Below, piece by piece: positions 46,850 through 60,666 of a stretch of 64,000 nucleotides of DNA; the stretch's first letter is position 1; the number at the start of each line of letters is the position of its first letter. The DNA is from Alnus glutinosa. Taxonomy: Eukaryota; Streptophyta; Magnoliopsida; Fagales; Betulaceae. The notes beneath the pieces were generated by a model. That model worked only from the letters and a program-made list of their open reading frames with translations. It did not search any database and was not told where the DNA came from. The DNA lies in the NCBI RefSeq assembly GCF_958979055.1, contig NC_084897.1:24145628-24209627 (forward strand), given 5' to 3'. The position numbers were made by a program, and so were the translations under genes.

Positions 46850-48250
46850 ATTAACTTAGAGGCGTTGCTTTCTAAGATTAGATGGGAAGTGAAAGTCCGG
46901 TTGCTCTCTAAGGCGTCTCAGAAGTAGGCCAGTTCCACTGTTCGGGTCCTCCGTTTTCTTTCCCTTTTTTTTTTTTTTTTTTTTTATTTTTTTCTGTTGG
47001 TTGAGTGTTTGGATCTGTTGAGAACCGTGATTCCAGTTTCTGGAGTGTGTAGGAGTTGAGTTTGATCAATAAAGATTTTATTCACTCAAAAATTAAAAAA
47101 AATAAAAATAAAAATGACGCTCGATCGTAATTGTGCTTGACCAAATTGGATTAGATTAACATGTTATCTTAATACTCTCTCTCTCTTTAATTGGTTCTAT
47201 TAATATAGTCTTTCTTTTTCTTATTTATACGTGCCTTCAAAGGGATCGAGAAATTCGATCTGCTATTATCTTCTTCGTTTTTGTATAATGATTTAAAAAC
47301 TAATATAACTTCTAATTAACTAATTATGTATAAGATGGTGTCTGCCCTTGATCTGTGCATCTCACTAAACGGATTTGATGGGCTGGCTAGCTTGATTTCC
47401 ATACAATCATTCACCATAGCTAGAATAATTGAAAGGGTGCATTCATGTGCGACATGAGAGTCCACATCTTCGAATATAGTTTAGAGTGGTCAGATGTTAA
47501 ATTAGGTTGGAGCAGCTAGCTAGCATGGTTGCCCTTAACATTGAGCCTGTCTAGCTCGTGACCTATGTGTGAAAAGCCTGGTCCATTTTCACCGCCTACA
47601 CCAATGATGTTGGTTTTTTCAATTTTTTTTTTTTTTTCCCTTCAAATTTTAACCGTTAATTTTAATTAATTAATTAATTTTTTTTCTTAATGACGAATCT
47701 ACTATTATTAAGAGATTCTTAATTTTTTTTATTAATTATCATAGGTTAAAATAACAAAATCGAAATCATTTAATACAAAATAGTGATTAACACACTAAAA
47801 AAAAACTTGCAGTTTAGCTACGATTGTAGCCACGTGGCTATTTTGCTACGTGGTAGATTACCTACGTCGCGATTTTGCCACGTGGGTAAACCACCACATA
47901 GCGAAATGTTTGCGCAAGTTATTAGTCACATGGATTATTTCCACGTCGCCAATTAGCCATGTGGTACATAAGCCACGTGGCTAAAATATTCATATTTTTT
48001 CCAACTTTTTTAGGAATTGAAATTTTTACATTTTTTTTTTTTGATAATTTTAATAAATTAGTCATGTGGTGTATTGTCCACGTCTCCAATTAGCCACGTG
48101 GCATATATACGACGTGGCTATTTTTTTTTATATATATTTTGACAAATTAAAATTTTAGCCACGTGGCCAATTAGCCACATAACAAATAAGCCATGTCTCT
48201 ATTTACTTATATAGATTAAAAAAATTAATTAAAAGACAATTGTGAACGCA
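46850..48250 (+). repeat. 3' flank and segment Z of unit B
   Basis: Matches 19900-20200 and 22482-23806 of unit A without the Pack-MULE and the 143-bp MITE, so it shows both empty sites. It contains the same cluster of CCACGTGGC-like words at 47830-48180. Confidence 0.88.
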
Positions 48251-50882
48251 CGTCGCTATTTGTTGTTTTGATTTTTCGAATCTAATGTGATTAGGTTTTT
48301 TTTATTTTGGGGTTTTATATTTTTGGTTTGATGGGTTCAAATCCGGCAATAGGGCGATTGCCGGTCCCGGCCTGGATGTACGCCGGAAATATTGTATGTA
48401 TACTATATTGGGAGGAAAAAAAAAAAAAACTAAATAAAGAATTTTAGCAACGTGGCTTTAAGGAAGTAAATAAAAATCAAGTGCATCGGTGTTCAATCTT
48501 TTGGAAAGAATTGTGTCTCCTTTTTGCTGCCAGTTCTGTGCGTAGACAAGAATTGAGCCAGGTTTGGAAAGTAATTATTTTCTGCCTTGTGTGTATTAAT
48601 TCGGTGCTGTTGGCTTGGACAGAAAGCTCGGTTGCCGCTTATCTTGGAGAGAATCTTGTATAAGGAGACGCTGAACCAGCTAAGGAAAGAGAGATCATGT
48701 CTTGCTCGGTGCTAAACGGGAAGGAAATCTGTGGCTATACTCGGTGGACAGCTACAGCTCTTTATTCACGCCTCCCCGTCCACGTATGCTCAAGTTCAAC
48801 ACCCGTGTCTTGATGTGCCAGCTGCTTGATTAAGGAAATTAACGTGAGTAAACCGGTCCCTTGCATATCTGATTTGTTATGGAAATAATAACGTGTACAG
48901 CTTTTGAACGAATGTTCGTGTTTCTCTCTTGTTCGGTCTTAATGCACTCAAATGGCGCGGCACCCTTCTCGCGTACATGATTTCAAGAGAACAGAAATGG
49001 AAAGAATTAATTGGTGCTGTCTCGCGCGTGTTGTTGGGTCAAGGCAGTTTACGGAAAAAAAATCACGCATCCTTCAAGAGTACTGCTGCACCACGTACGT
49101 GTTGGTCCTTTTTGGAAAGAAATCTGTCTCTCGGTTGGTGCCCCATCGATGGAAAGAATCAAACTACTGCTGCACCCTTTGAAAATGTGTGTTGAATTTG
49201 GTGAAAAAATTAAAGGAGTGTCGTTCAATTTGGTGAAAATCAAGCTGGAGTTCGGGTACGTAATTGGTTTGCGTGTGCGGGCGAGGGAGATTGAAGATAA
49301 TTAATAATAATAATAATAATAATAACAAAAACATATATAAGATTACTGAGATCAGGGCAGGTTATGCCATAAATCTGACCTATAATTCTTAATTTTATGA
49401 CGAAGAGAACAAAAGGGCCCAAGGAAATCTTTTTCTTTTGGGTGGAGGGAAAGGCCGAAGACGTTTAAAAGGTATCTTGGGCGAAGGGAAGCAGCCTCTA
49501 TTTAAAAGGTATCATGAATTTGAAGAAATACGAGTAAACCCTACTACAAGGCTTTCGGTATATAAAGGCCACTCCATTCACAAATATTATTGTTTCATTA
49601 ATCTCTAGCTAAACCAGCTTTTTTGTTCGCACATTGACGGGAAAGGCCTCATGATACATATACACAAGTTTGACGGTTTCACTTCCAAATTATGTTGAAG
49701 CGTTCAAAATTTATATTTTATTGTTCTAATAATTTAGGCAAATACTATTTTTCTAACTCAACTTCTAACTCCACCAATTTTTTTAAAAAATCAATAATTG
49801 AATTTGTAGAAATCTACATTTAAGAAAATAGATCCAATATCTCATAAATTTTCCTAGAAATTATAAAAATGTCTAATATTTAAAAAATCATTTTTTATTC
49901 ACCCTAGAAATTACAAAAACATTCCACCCAAAAAGAAAAGGCAGGGAGAGAGAGGTTTTAAAAAATAGAAAGAAGAAGAAGAAGAAGATGGGAGAGACAC
50001 CAAGTAGGACAGCGGTATGGGTCTCACCCAGTCCGTGTCAGGGGTAACCCACCCAGCTCAGCAAAACACATTTGACACCCGAGCATCATACACCCATTAT
50101 TCTCTTCCACTCTGTACCCATCCCCGGCCATCGGCAAACAGGGCCAGCAAAACACTCGCCTGCTTGAACGCGTTCGAACCCAGGTGAACCGGCGCGAACC
50201 CGGCTGAGCTGCCGAGCGTGGAGAGGAATCGGAGGGTGGATAGAGGAATCTCGTTGGGGATGGACAGTGGAGATTTGATGGGGGAGAGGAAAAGGGTGGT
50301 GGTGGTGGTTCGGAGGAGTTGGGATCTATGATGAGAACGTTTCCCAAAAACAAAGAGAGAGAAAGAAAAACAAAATCAGGTCTGTTTTGCTCTAGAACGG
50401 TGTGAAGTGACGGAAAAAATAAAAACTCCATTTGGGCCGTTTAAAACTTTCACTGCATCTGAGCCGTTGAAAACTTCATTAAGCCGGATCCCTTAATGAG
50501 TAGGTGGAGACTGGAAAGAAATAACTGAGCCGGTGTTGACATCAATTCGGTCCTATGCCCACACATTCTACTTTTTCTTTATTTTTTAAACTAATTGTTT
50601 TTTTATGGATAAAATAAAACAATTCTTTTTTTTTTTTTAACAAATTTACGCGATTTTATATTTTTATTGACTGCGTTACATGGTAGTAAGGTGGAGACCC
50701 GACATTCGAGTCCAACTAACATGGCATACTCAGCAGTTTTTTAACTATTTTTCTTAAATATAAAGAACAAAACTTCTTTTTGCTTTCCTCTTAAAATATA
50801 TCTCACAACAACTTCCATTTAAATGTATTTTTTGGAGCCTTCTTCCCTTGGGGCCTTAGGCGACCACCTAAGTCGCCTAAGG
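48251..50882. other. Unassigned region between units B and D
   Basis: Repeated CTTTTTGGAAAGAA-like passages occur near 48495 and 49110, and several overlapping short frames at 48929-49304 have no recognisable domain. A TATA-like GGTATATAAAGG lies near 49557. A GC-rich passage (50040-50430) with a proline-rich minus-strand frame ends beside a GGGATCCGGCTT repeat end (about 50490). It may be a degraded element with captured DNA. Nothing here is supported as a gene. Confidence 0.45.
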
Positions 50883-51508
50883 GTAGAGCCGGCACTGCTC
50901 TATACGAGCGCGAAACACCAGTATCTTTATGCATGCCACCAGAAACCCCATTGTTGTCACCATGAATAAGAAAGATTTTGGCACTTTCACCACCATTACA
51001 GCCACAATTTTCACCATGTACATGCAAAACCATTATTGTGCTCTTTATCACATCATCATTATTATTAACCATAGTTGCCAAATGAGCCGCTTCTCATTAT
51101 TGTTAAGGACGCATTCCCACATCCCTTCCTTTTATTTCCTCTTTTAGAATCAAGAGTGGGAAAAACTCTCATTGATCCCTTTCCTATTTCCCTGTTATTG
51201 CTCATAAAAAAATAAAAATAAAAACTTTAACTTTTATTATTGCATTGTTGTTATTGCTACCAATTGTACTCGAACTTTTGATTTTAATATTCTAGAAATT
51301 TCTCAAATTCTTTTTCCAAATATGTTAGGCTTTTTTATTCGCTGAATCGGTGTTCAAAAAAAGTAGGGTTGGACACGGGCCGGATTGGGGCGATTTTACC
51401 TAGTTTCCCATACCTGTACTGCAGTGATCAGGTTTGAGACCCAACAGCCCGCTACCTGCAATTTTTAGTCTAAATCCGTAGGATTTCGGGTATCACGGGG
51501 TGGGTGGA
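50883..51508 (+). repeat. Segment X fragment (D)
   Basis: Matches 60195-60817 of unit C and 8760-9785 of unit A. It includes the first about 145 bp of the hAT element found whole at 60667, at the same insertion point, so D and C derive from a copy already holding that hAT. Confidence 0.88.
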
Positions 51509-53439
51509 ATTAGTCAATTTTGCAAGTTCACGTTATATTTTAGTTACTAAATAATTAAGTTACAATTTTGCAAGTGTACGTCTCTTCGCAGTTTAGAAAT
51601 ATCCATTTGTAATTATTGGTGTCTTTTAATTCATCTTATTAAATAATTACTACCTTATACTTTGCCTTTAGATTGTGACTTAATGTGTTAATTTATTTTT
51701 ACTCTTTCTTAATCAATATTTTATCTCTTTACATCCATTTGTTGAATCCAATACAAATATGATTTTTAATACTGTACATTTTCACCTATTCATCTTTACA
51801 TATGATCATACTCCAACCAGAAAAAAGTAATTAAATAAGAATAGCCCCTGAATACGAAGAAACAACATTACCAAAAAAAGGCCATCTAAATAGCAGAGAT
51901 CGTTTTATGATCAACTATGTTGTGAAAAAGATCATAATTATATGAAAAAACAATCACGCTCATAAAAGAACACCAAGACTTGCATGGTTTCCTCGATGTG
52001 AAGTAGAAGAAACCATATATATATATATATATATCAACTACTTCACGATTATAGTGGGTAAACATGGGCTATAATCGTGAGCCATATATGTATCATTGTA
52101 TATCATGAAGTAGTGGATCAGTTATCACATAGTAGTGGGTCAATTATCAGTGTTTTATTATTAAGTCAGTAGCCAAGTCATGAGCTACGTACCAGGTCAT
52201 TTGTATTTAAGCCCAACTGTTGATTGGATCATCTTATTCAGAATATTATCTTTGAATATTTCTTGTAGAATTATTCTATTCTCTTATCTTTTTTTTTTAT
52301 TATTATTTTTTATTTTTATCTCTACCTTTTCCGCTCTTTTTTTTTTCTTTTTCCCTCAACGTTCTTCCTTTCTTATTTTTCTTTTATAGTGAAGATCTAA
52401 AGGAAAGTGTGTAAATTAGTAGAGTTATCAAACGGGACTTATGTGAAAAAAAAAATACTATAATAAAAAAAAATAATATAGAGTTAAAAATAAATAATCA
52501 AATGTATGATACATTTTAAAATTCATTAATTAAATTAAATAAATTAAATTTTTACTAACTATTTAAAATTGAGATATGCATAAAGTCATTGTAATTGCTA
52601 TAAGTATCATATGTGTCTCTCTATCTGTTGATCATGGGGTCCACCCACGACTCCACGAGGTCGGTTTTGTGGGCTCTTCTGAAAAGCCTTACTGTCATGT
52701 GTCGTAAAGTGGCAGGAATATTTCTGCATTGATTGAGGAAAGCAAGAGAGAGAAAAAAAGGGTGGACTTGACCTGGACATTTCAGTGTGATTATATGAAC
52801 TAGTTTTGTGGAGCTTGCTCGTTGGTTTGGAAAAAACGTAGAGTTGTCAGTTGTCAAAATAAATAAAGGAGCTTGCTCGTTGGTTTGGAAAAAACGTAGA
52901 GTTGTCAGTTGTCAAAATAAAGGGGATCTGACACAGATTAGTTGGCTACATCTAATTTGATCGTGGAAATTTATATCTATCACATCCCAGCTTGTTTCTA
53001 CATTTATTTCTTTTCAGCAGTCAAAAACTGGATGTTGTTTTCACACTACTTTCTTTCGTGGCCCGTTTAATAACCTCTTTTCTCTCTCCTCTCTTTGTCT
53101 TACGTCGGAAATTTTTTTTATCAGATTAAAAATAAAAAAGTAATTGATGTAATATAAAATAAAAATAATTTATATAAAAAAGTGAAAAAAAAAATTTATA
53201 TTGTAATAAATTTTTTTATTTAAATAATAATAATTTTTTTATGTGATATAAAAAATAAAAAAAATTAAGAATATTTTAAAATTGATATTTTTTGGAAAAG
53301 ATAAAAATAAGGGAAGAGAAGAGGTGAGGGTTATTAAACGGATTGTCAAAAGTAACAATTTAAGACCCCGCAAGGGATTAGACTTGGCAATTTCTGTATC
53401 TTGACAGGCTGGACATTTCAATATGATTAATTATAAGAA
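51509..53439. other. AT-rich intergenic DNA
   Basis: Holds a TA run inside an inverted repeat (52015-52120, CTATAATCGTGA and complement) and a 58-bp tandem duplication at 52811-52922 (GAGCTTGCTCGTTGG start); a diverged third copy lies near 53650. No gene is recognised. Confidence 0.6.
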
Positions 53440-53571
53440 AATGCTTAAATTACAACAAGTGTACTACAAATGTACAACACCAAGACACATTGAGGAGACC
53501 CATATATATGGACTCCACCTTAATGTGCCTTAGGGTTATATACTTGTATTACACTTTCTTTTTTTTGAACC
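53440..53571. mobile_element. Degraded hairpin MITE
   Basis: ACACATTGAGGAG and GGCACATTAAGGTGGA pair across a short loop, similar in build to the 36618 element. The ends are not sharp. Confidence 0.4.
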
Positions 53572-53884
53572 TATATTATATTTATTGTGCATGTATCATC
53601 TCCCTTAGTTAAATAAACTACTTTTGTGCAAGCAAATTAAAGCTTGCCGTGCTGGCTGGTTTGAAAAAAAACAAAAAGAGTTGATTGTCACTTGTCAAAA
53701 TAAAGAGGAACCGACATTAACTAACATTAAGGATGACCTCCTAATAAAACAACTGACAATCAACGTACATATACATTAACTGACATTAAGGTAAAGAGGG
53801 CTTTCTCTTAGTAGATAGTAGATAAGAAATATGAATAATTTCAAATTATGAGGATATAACATATTTTTCACATTCAATCAAAAC

Positions 53885-54245
53885 TAGGGCCGTAAGCAAG
53901 CCGATTGGGCTCGAGGTCCCGCTCGGTACCCGCCTTGTTTAGCCCGATCCAAGCTCGAGCTCGGCACTGTCGAAACCCGCTCGTTACTGTTGAAACCCGC
54001 TCAATTAATTAGTGATACCTACCCGACTCGCCCGACATAACTCGACGGGGGCTCGTGAGCTCGACCCGTTCAGGGACCGAACCGCTCAGCTCGTATGAGG
54101 CCTCGAGAGCTCGGCTCGTTTAAGACTCGATCGGACCGGCTCGCCCGCCCGACTCGTTATGGCTTGAAATTTTCGACTCGAGTATCGCTTGACCCGACCC
54201 GCTTGCCCGACTTGTTTAGGGCTCGAAATTTCAAAAATTCGAATC
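53885..54245. mobile_element. hAT element fragment
   Basis: Starts TAGGGCCGTAAGC, resembling the TAGGGCTG ends seen elsewhere, and is dense in CTCG/CCCGA words like 5992-6643. A right end is not found, so it is probably truncated. Confidence 0.55.
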
Positions 54246-55019
54246 TTAACAATTTGAATATAAAAAATTATTAGTTATATGATATATCTTATTTCTTATA
54301 TAGATCATATCCTTTGATCATTATTAGATTCATATGAATACAACTATAAGTTTATAATTATATAACTATATAAGCATATGATCCGTTCAATATAATTATA
54401 TACATATTATCATTAGATATGTTACACATTATTACTAGATAAATTTATGTAATTCCAATTTAAGTTAATAGTATAAATGTACAATAGACTTAATAGTATT
54501 ATAAATTATAATTAACAATGTGTAATGTGTTTGTTTATAATTACAAATTAAATAATATCATAGATTCATAATTAAATTAACTTATATACTAATACATTAA
54601 TACTACTATACTAAGTTACTAACATTAGGTAGTAGCCAATAGGTAATAACTACATCTACATTTAAACCCTAATCCTATAGATTTTAGTATTTAATTAACA
54701 AGGAATAAGTAAAAAGTAATAACTATACGGTCTATATGGTCTATACCGAAAAAAAAAAAAACTACATCATAGATTTAAATAAATGTACAATTGTATAAAT
54801 GTATAATTTAGATAATATGGTATATCGGTATTTAAAAAAATTAGTTAACAAAAAAAATACACGTATAACTCATAAATTATAACTTATCTTATGAAAATGA
54901 ATTTTATTTTTTTAATATTATTAACTCATTAGACTAGCCTTTGTTAAGCACTTAAGTTGTTTCTTCTTTTGTTTTTACTTTTATTAATTTTAATAACAAA
55001 TAATTTATTAGACATTTAG

Positions 55020-55056
<37 letters not shown>

Positions 55057-55104
55057 GTAACATTTAGAGTCTTAGACAAATGAAAGTAACATTTAAAGTA
55101 CCAT
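54246..55104. other. AT-rich DNA upstream of LecRK C
   Basis: No counterpart of the LecRK A/B promoter or signal peptide is present. A TA repeat lies at 55025-55052, just before the truncated gene. Confidence 0.6.
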
Positions 55105-55929
55105 CGACACCCAAGGAAATGAAAACTATGTTTGCATTCTTCCTTGCTCCTGTAGGTTTTCAAATCCCACCGAATTTGGCCGGTGGTTTTCTTGGCCTAT
55201 TTAACACAACCAATATCTCTTCCAAAAACAAAATTGTTCTTGTTGAGTTTGACTCTTATTCAAATGGCTGGGATCCTCCATATGAGCATGTGGGAATCAA
55301 CATAAACTCAATTGCCTCTAATCTCTCCACTAGGTGGAATGCTAGCTTACACAGCATAGATCTTGCTGATGTATGGATTACTTATAATGGTACTACTAAG
55401 AATCTTACTGTCTTTTGGACCTACCAAAATACCTCTAATACTCGAGAAAATACTGGCCTCTGATGGAGGTTCTACCTGAGTTGACCATGATTGGGTTTTC
55501 AGCTGCAACTAGTTGTAATGTAGAGCAACACACACTTCGATCATGGGGGTTCAATTCTAGTTTAGATTATTCAAAGGAAAACAATGGAAAAAATGCCACG
55601 AAGATGATAATACGAGTTGTAGCAGTTGTATTTGGTGCCATGATGCTTGTTATAACTTCTGGAACTTTGTGGAGGCTGAAGCAGACGAGGAAGGAAACAA
55701 CGCTACACAGAATTAATGTTGTATCGATAAGTGATGACTTTGAAAGAGGAGCAGGGCCACGAAGGTTTTCTTATACAGATCTTGTTTCGGCTACAGAAAA
55801 TTTCTCAAAGGAGAGGAAATTAGGTGAAGGTGGGTTTGGAGAGGTTTATGGGGGTTACCTTACTTGTTCGAAAGTGGCAGTTGCTGTGAAGAAATTTTCA
55901 AGGGGTTCTAAACAAGGGATCAAGGAGTA

Positions 55930-56129
55930 TGTTGGTACAGTTTCCAGTACGGTGACATATCGCCTTGTGATTCACCAGTCTTCCTTAACATTCGCTCTTC
56001 TCGTAATCTGCAAAATAATAAATGGTTCGTCGGGGGTGCCAACCGTATCCCCACTCCGATGCCTAATTCAGTTACAAACTTATTGACTTTTCAGGAGTAC
56101 TAAAAATCTCAAAACTTAGAGAGAATATA
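55930..56129 (-). repeat. Inverted copy of the LTR 3' portion
   Basis: Reverse complement of about 58624-58823 with few differences. Similarity stops about 30 bp after a TATA-like word of the LTR (CCTATAAGTAAG, about 58590). Confidence 0.9.
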
Positions 56130-56484
56130 TTTCTTAGTCAAAACCTACACAAACCGTTTGTTTGTACAAGTTTCAAAGGGTACAAGTTTTACAAGTTTTA
56201 ACTGTCGGGGGTAAAGTTCAAAAACCCTTGGGGGGGTAGAAGTTTAAAAAGTTTGACAAGTTTTAACCCTCGGGGGTAAAGCAAAAACATCTCGGGGGGT
56301 ACAAGTTTCAAATTCCTCTTAGTAAAAACTTACACAAACTGTTTGTTTGTTCAAGTTTTGGGGGTACCAGTTTAAAAAAATTCCCTCGGCAAAAACTTAC
56401 ACAAACAGATTGTTTGTTCAAGTTTTGGGGGGTAACTCTAGTATAAAAAGTAAAGATACATTTCAAAAAGGAAATAAAAAGATT

Positions 56485-57260
<776 letters not shown>

Positions 57261-57477
57261 TATTTTTCCCATCCTCCTCAGTCATAACTTACACAAACTG
57301 ATTGTTTGTTCAAGTTGTTAGAGGATAAGTCAGAATTGATTTGTTATGAAAAATCTTTTTCCATAGCAAAGAATTCAAAAATTAAAAAGTTCAAAAAAGA
57401 AAAGAAAAAAAGAAAAGAAAATATTCACAGGTGAAACCAAGCTACATGGTGTTCAGATCACAAGATTTGAGACATCT

Positions 57478-58048
57478 ATGACCTCGGTGCCTGAGCACCT
57501 CGAGCTATCTATCACCTCGGTGCCTGAGCACCTCGAGTTATGTATCATCTCGGTGCTTGAGCACCTCGAGACATCTGTAACCTCGGTGCCTGAGCACCTC
57601 GAGCTATGTATCACCTCAGTGCCTGAGCACCTTGAGTTATGTATTATCTTGGTACCTGAGCACCTTGAGACATCTATCGCCTCGAGTTATGTATCATCTC
57701 GGTGCCTGAGCACCTCGAGACATCTATAACCTCGATGCCTGAGCACCTCGAGCTATGTATCACCTCAGTGCCTGAGCACCTCGAGTTATGTATCATCTCG
57801 GTACCTGAGCACCTCGAGACATTTATGACTCGGTGCCCAAGCACCTAGAGCTATGTATCACCTCGGTGCATGAGCACCTCGAGCTATGTTTCATCTCGGT
57901 GCCTGAGCACCTCGAGACATGTATCACCACGGTGCCTGAACACCTCAAGCTATGTATCGCCTAGGTGCCTGAGCACCTCGAGCTATGTATCATTTCGGTG
58001 CTTGAGCACCTCGAGTTATGTATCATCTCGGTGCCTGAGCACCTACCA
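57478..58048 (+). repeat. 33-bp minisatellite with a dyad in each unit
   Basis: About 17 units of CTCGGTGCCTGAGCACCTCGAG plus a short ATGTATCA-type spacer. GGTGC-CTGA-GCACC is a perfect stem-loop in most units. Read as protein it would give 11-residue repeats (TSVPEHLELCI), but no gene structure supports translation. Confidence 0.92.
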
Positions 58049-58243
58049 ACAATGATTTTTGTGGAAGCGGACTTCGAAGCACCACTGGTGCAGAAGCTTC
58101 GGGTGTGTTAAGTCATTTTGTTTATGAAAAACCTTGAAAGATGTGGCAATTGCCAGATACAGATTACAAAAGATCTAGATTCAAAAAGTGAGGTATTTAA
58201 TTCTCTTACTTTCTAAATTCAAATAAGAGAATTGGGGGGTAAC

Positions 58244-58823
58244 TGTTGGAGAAATAAGCAGCATCAAAGACACGTAGGCCTAAAGTAGTATTGGGGGCCG
58301 AGCCCATCGGGTCGGTCCATCCAGATCAGACTTAAGTACAGGACCCGTCGTTATCTCCAAAAAGACTCCTATCCCGACTATATCAAGATAGATTCATATC
58401 CCATCAAATATGAGATAAGGTATCTAATAATATGGCATCAGATGAAGATGTAGTGTCCTATTTAGTTTGGACTCTACTACCCCAATTCAAATTCTATGAA
58501 GATAAAGCTTATGAAGATAAGACAAAAGACTCCTAATCAGATTATGCTCCACGCACTCCAGCAGTTCCATAACTGTGGACTGTGAGCCTATAAGTAAGAC
58601 GACAACGTTAGGTATTTGACAGATATATTCTCTCTAAGTTCTGAGATTTTTAGGACTCCTGAAAAGTCAATAAGTTTGTAACTGACTTAGGCATCGGAGT
58701 GGGGGTACGGTCGGCACCCCCGACGAGCCATTTATTATTTTGCAGATTACGAGAAGAGCGAATGTTAAGGAAGGCTGACGAATCACAAGGCGACACGTCA
58801 CCGTACTGGAAACTGTACCAACA
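58244..58823 (+). repeat. LTR of the palindromic element
   Basis: TGTTGG...CCAACA, 580 bp, TATA-like word near 58590, followed by the GAGTA target duplication. Confidence 0.85.
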
Positions 58824-59640
58824 GAGTACATAATCGAGGTGAAGATCATTAGCCAGCTACGACATTGGAATCTTGTCCAGCTTATTGGTTGGTGCCATGA
58901 TAATGGTGAGTTTTTACTTGTTTATGAGTTCATGCCAAACGGAACCCTTGACTCCAACCTCTTTGGGAAAAAGAGTCATCTTTCTTGGGGTGTGAGGCAC
59001 AAAATTGCTCTCGGCTTGGCGTCTGGATTACTCTATCTTCATGAAGAGTGGGAGCAGTGTGTTGTGCACCGGGATATTAAATCAAGCAACATAATGCTAG
59101 ATTCTGGTTTCAACGTCAAGCTTGGTAACTTTGGGTTAGCTAGACTTGTGGACCACGAGCTAGGTCCCCAGACGACTGGTTTGGCCGGAACTTTGGGCTA
59201 TTTGGCGCCGGAATGCATAATCACAGGCAAGTCCAACAAAGAGTCAGATGTTTTTAACTTTGGGGTGGTTGTCTTAGAAATTGCTACTGGAAGGAAGTCA
59301 GTTGATCCGATTGACAAGAGTAGTTCTGAAATTGGATTGGTAGCGTGGATTTGGGATCTTTTTGGAAGGGGAAAGCTTCTGTGGGTGTGGATGAGATGTT
59401 GGATATTGATGTCCATGTGAAGCATGAGAGCGTCTAATGATTGTTGGTTTATGGTGTGCTCATCTTGATCGAAGTTTGAGGCCCTCAATAAGACAAGCAA
59501 TTCAAGTTCTTAATTCTCAAGCCCCGCTGCCAAAGCTTCCGATGAAAATGCATGTTACCACGTATCATGTACTTGGAGAATCATTTATATCTCCTAATCC
59601 CTTCATAACTGATCAGTCAAACCTTGAAGTCGGACGTTAA

Positions 59641-60658
59641 ATAGTAGCATCTCATCAGTTTGTATATTTGCAAATGTTCTATTATGTATCTTGCCGTTTG
59701 AGAATTATGTGAAATTTTAAATTTGAGATTTTAAGCTTAGCTTGTACAAATCTTGATTGTGAAAATGGATTAACCAACTTTAAATCACCACTTATTTCAA
59801 AAGTTTAAGTTGATAGGAAATGGTAAATTAATAATTCAATTTATATTCTAACACTCTCCCTTACGTATAGGCTCAAACGCTTTCTTAATAGGTGAGGTCT
59901 AATGCGAAAAATATTTAATTGAAATGGAAGGTGAATAATGAAAATGGGGTTCGAGAACTCAGGACTTTAATTTGCTCTAATACCATATTAAATCACTACT
60001 TATTCCAAAAGTTTAATTTATATTCTAACAACCAACTATATACCACCATTATCATTTATCAATATTATCATATATACTCTTATATTTCAAATTGTTATCA
60101 TCATCATTTTCGTTGTTATCATCATCATTTTCGTTGTAAAGATAGTAATTGCTATCTTTACCATCACCATTACCACCATTACTATCCCCCATCTCTATAC
60201 GAACACGAAACACCAGTATCTTCATGCATGCCGCCAAAAACCCCATTGTTGTCACCATGAATAAGAAAGATTTTGGCACTCTCACCACTACTACAGCTAC
60301 AATTTTCACCACGTACATGTAAAACCATTATTGTGCTCTTTATCACATCATCATTATTATTAACCGTGGTTGTCTAATGAGCCGCTTCCCATTATTGTTA
60401 TGGACGCATTCCCACATCCCTTCCTTTTATTTCCTCTTTTAGAATCAAGAGTGGGAAAAACTCTCATTGATCCCTCTCCTTTTCCCATGTTATTGCTCAT
60501 AAAAAAAAAAAAAAAAAGACCATAACATTTAACTTTCATTATTGCATTGTTGTTATTGCTACCAATTGTACTCTAAGTTATAGATTTTAATATTCTAAAA
60601 ATTTCTCAAATTCTTTTTCCAAATATGTTAGGCTTTTTTATTGGCTGAATCGGTGTTC
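59641..60658 (+). repeat. 3' flank of LecRK C and segment X of unit C
   Basis: After about 160 bp of flank, 59800-60658 is collinear with 8330-8930/9185-10060. It includes a TRIM-like remnant on the minus strand (TGGTATTAGAGC read in reverse near 59980) and trinucleotide-rich ATC runs. The frames in it are not genes. Confidence 0.82.
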
Positions 60659-60666
60659 AAAACAAG

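Noticed and set aside
48929-49304. Three overlapping plus-strand frames
   Set aside because: Overlapping frames over one repeat-like stretch with no domain or family resemblance; treated as chance.
49430-49620. Possible solo LTR or promoter (GGTATATAAAGG)
   Set aside because: No TG...CA ends or target duplication could be found.
50024-50431. 135-codon minus-strand frame, proline-rich
   Set aside because: No recognisable domain, low-complexity composition, lies beside a transposon end; captured or chance DNA more likely.
51365-51508. Separate hAT insertion in fragment D
   Set aside because: It is the truncated copy of the 60667 element at the same insertion point, so it came with the segmental duplication.
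57478-58055. Open frames with 11-residue repeats (TSVPEHLELCI)
   Set aside because: Produced by a 33-bp minisatellite in a non-coding retroelement; a unit length divisible by three is enough to explain it.
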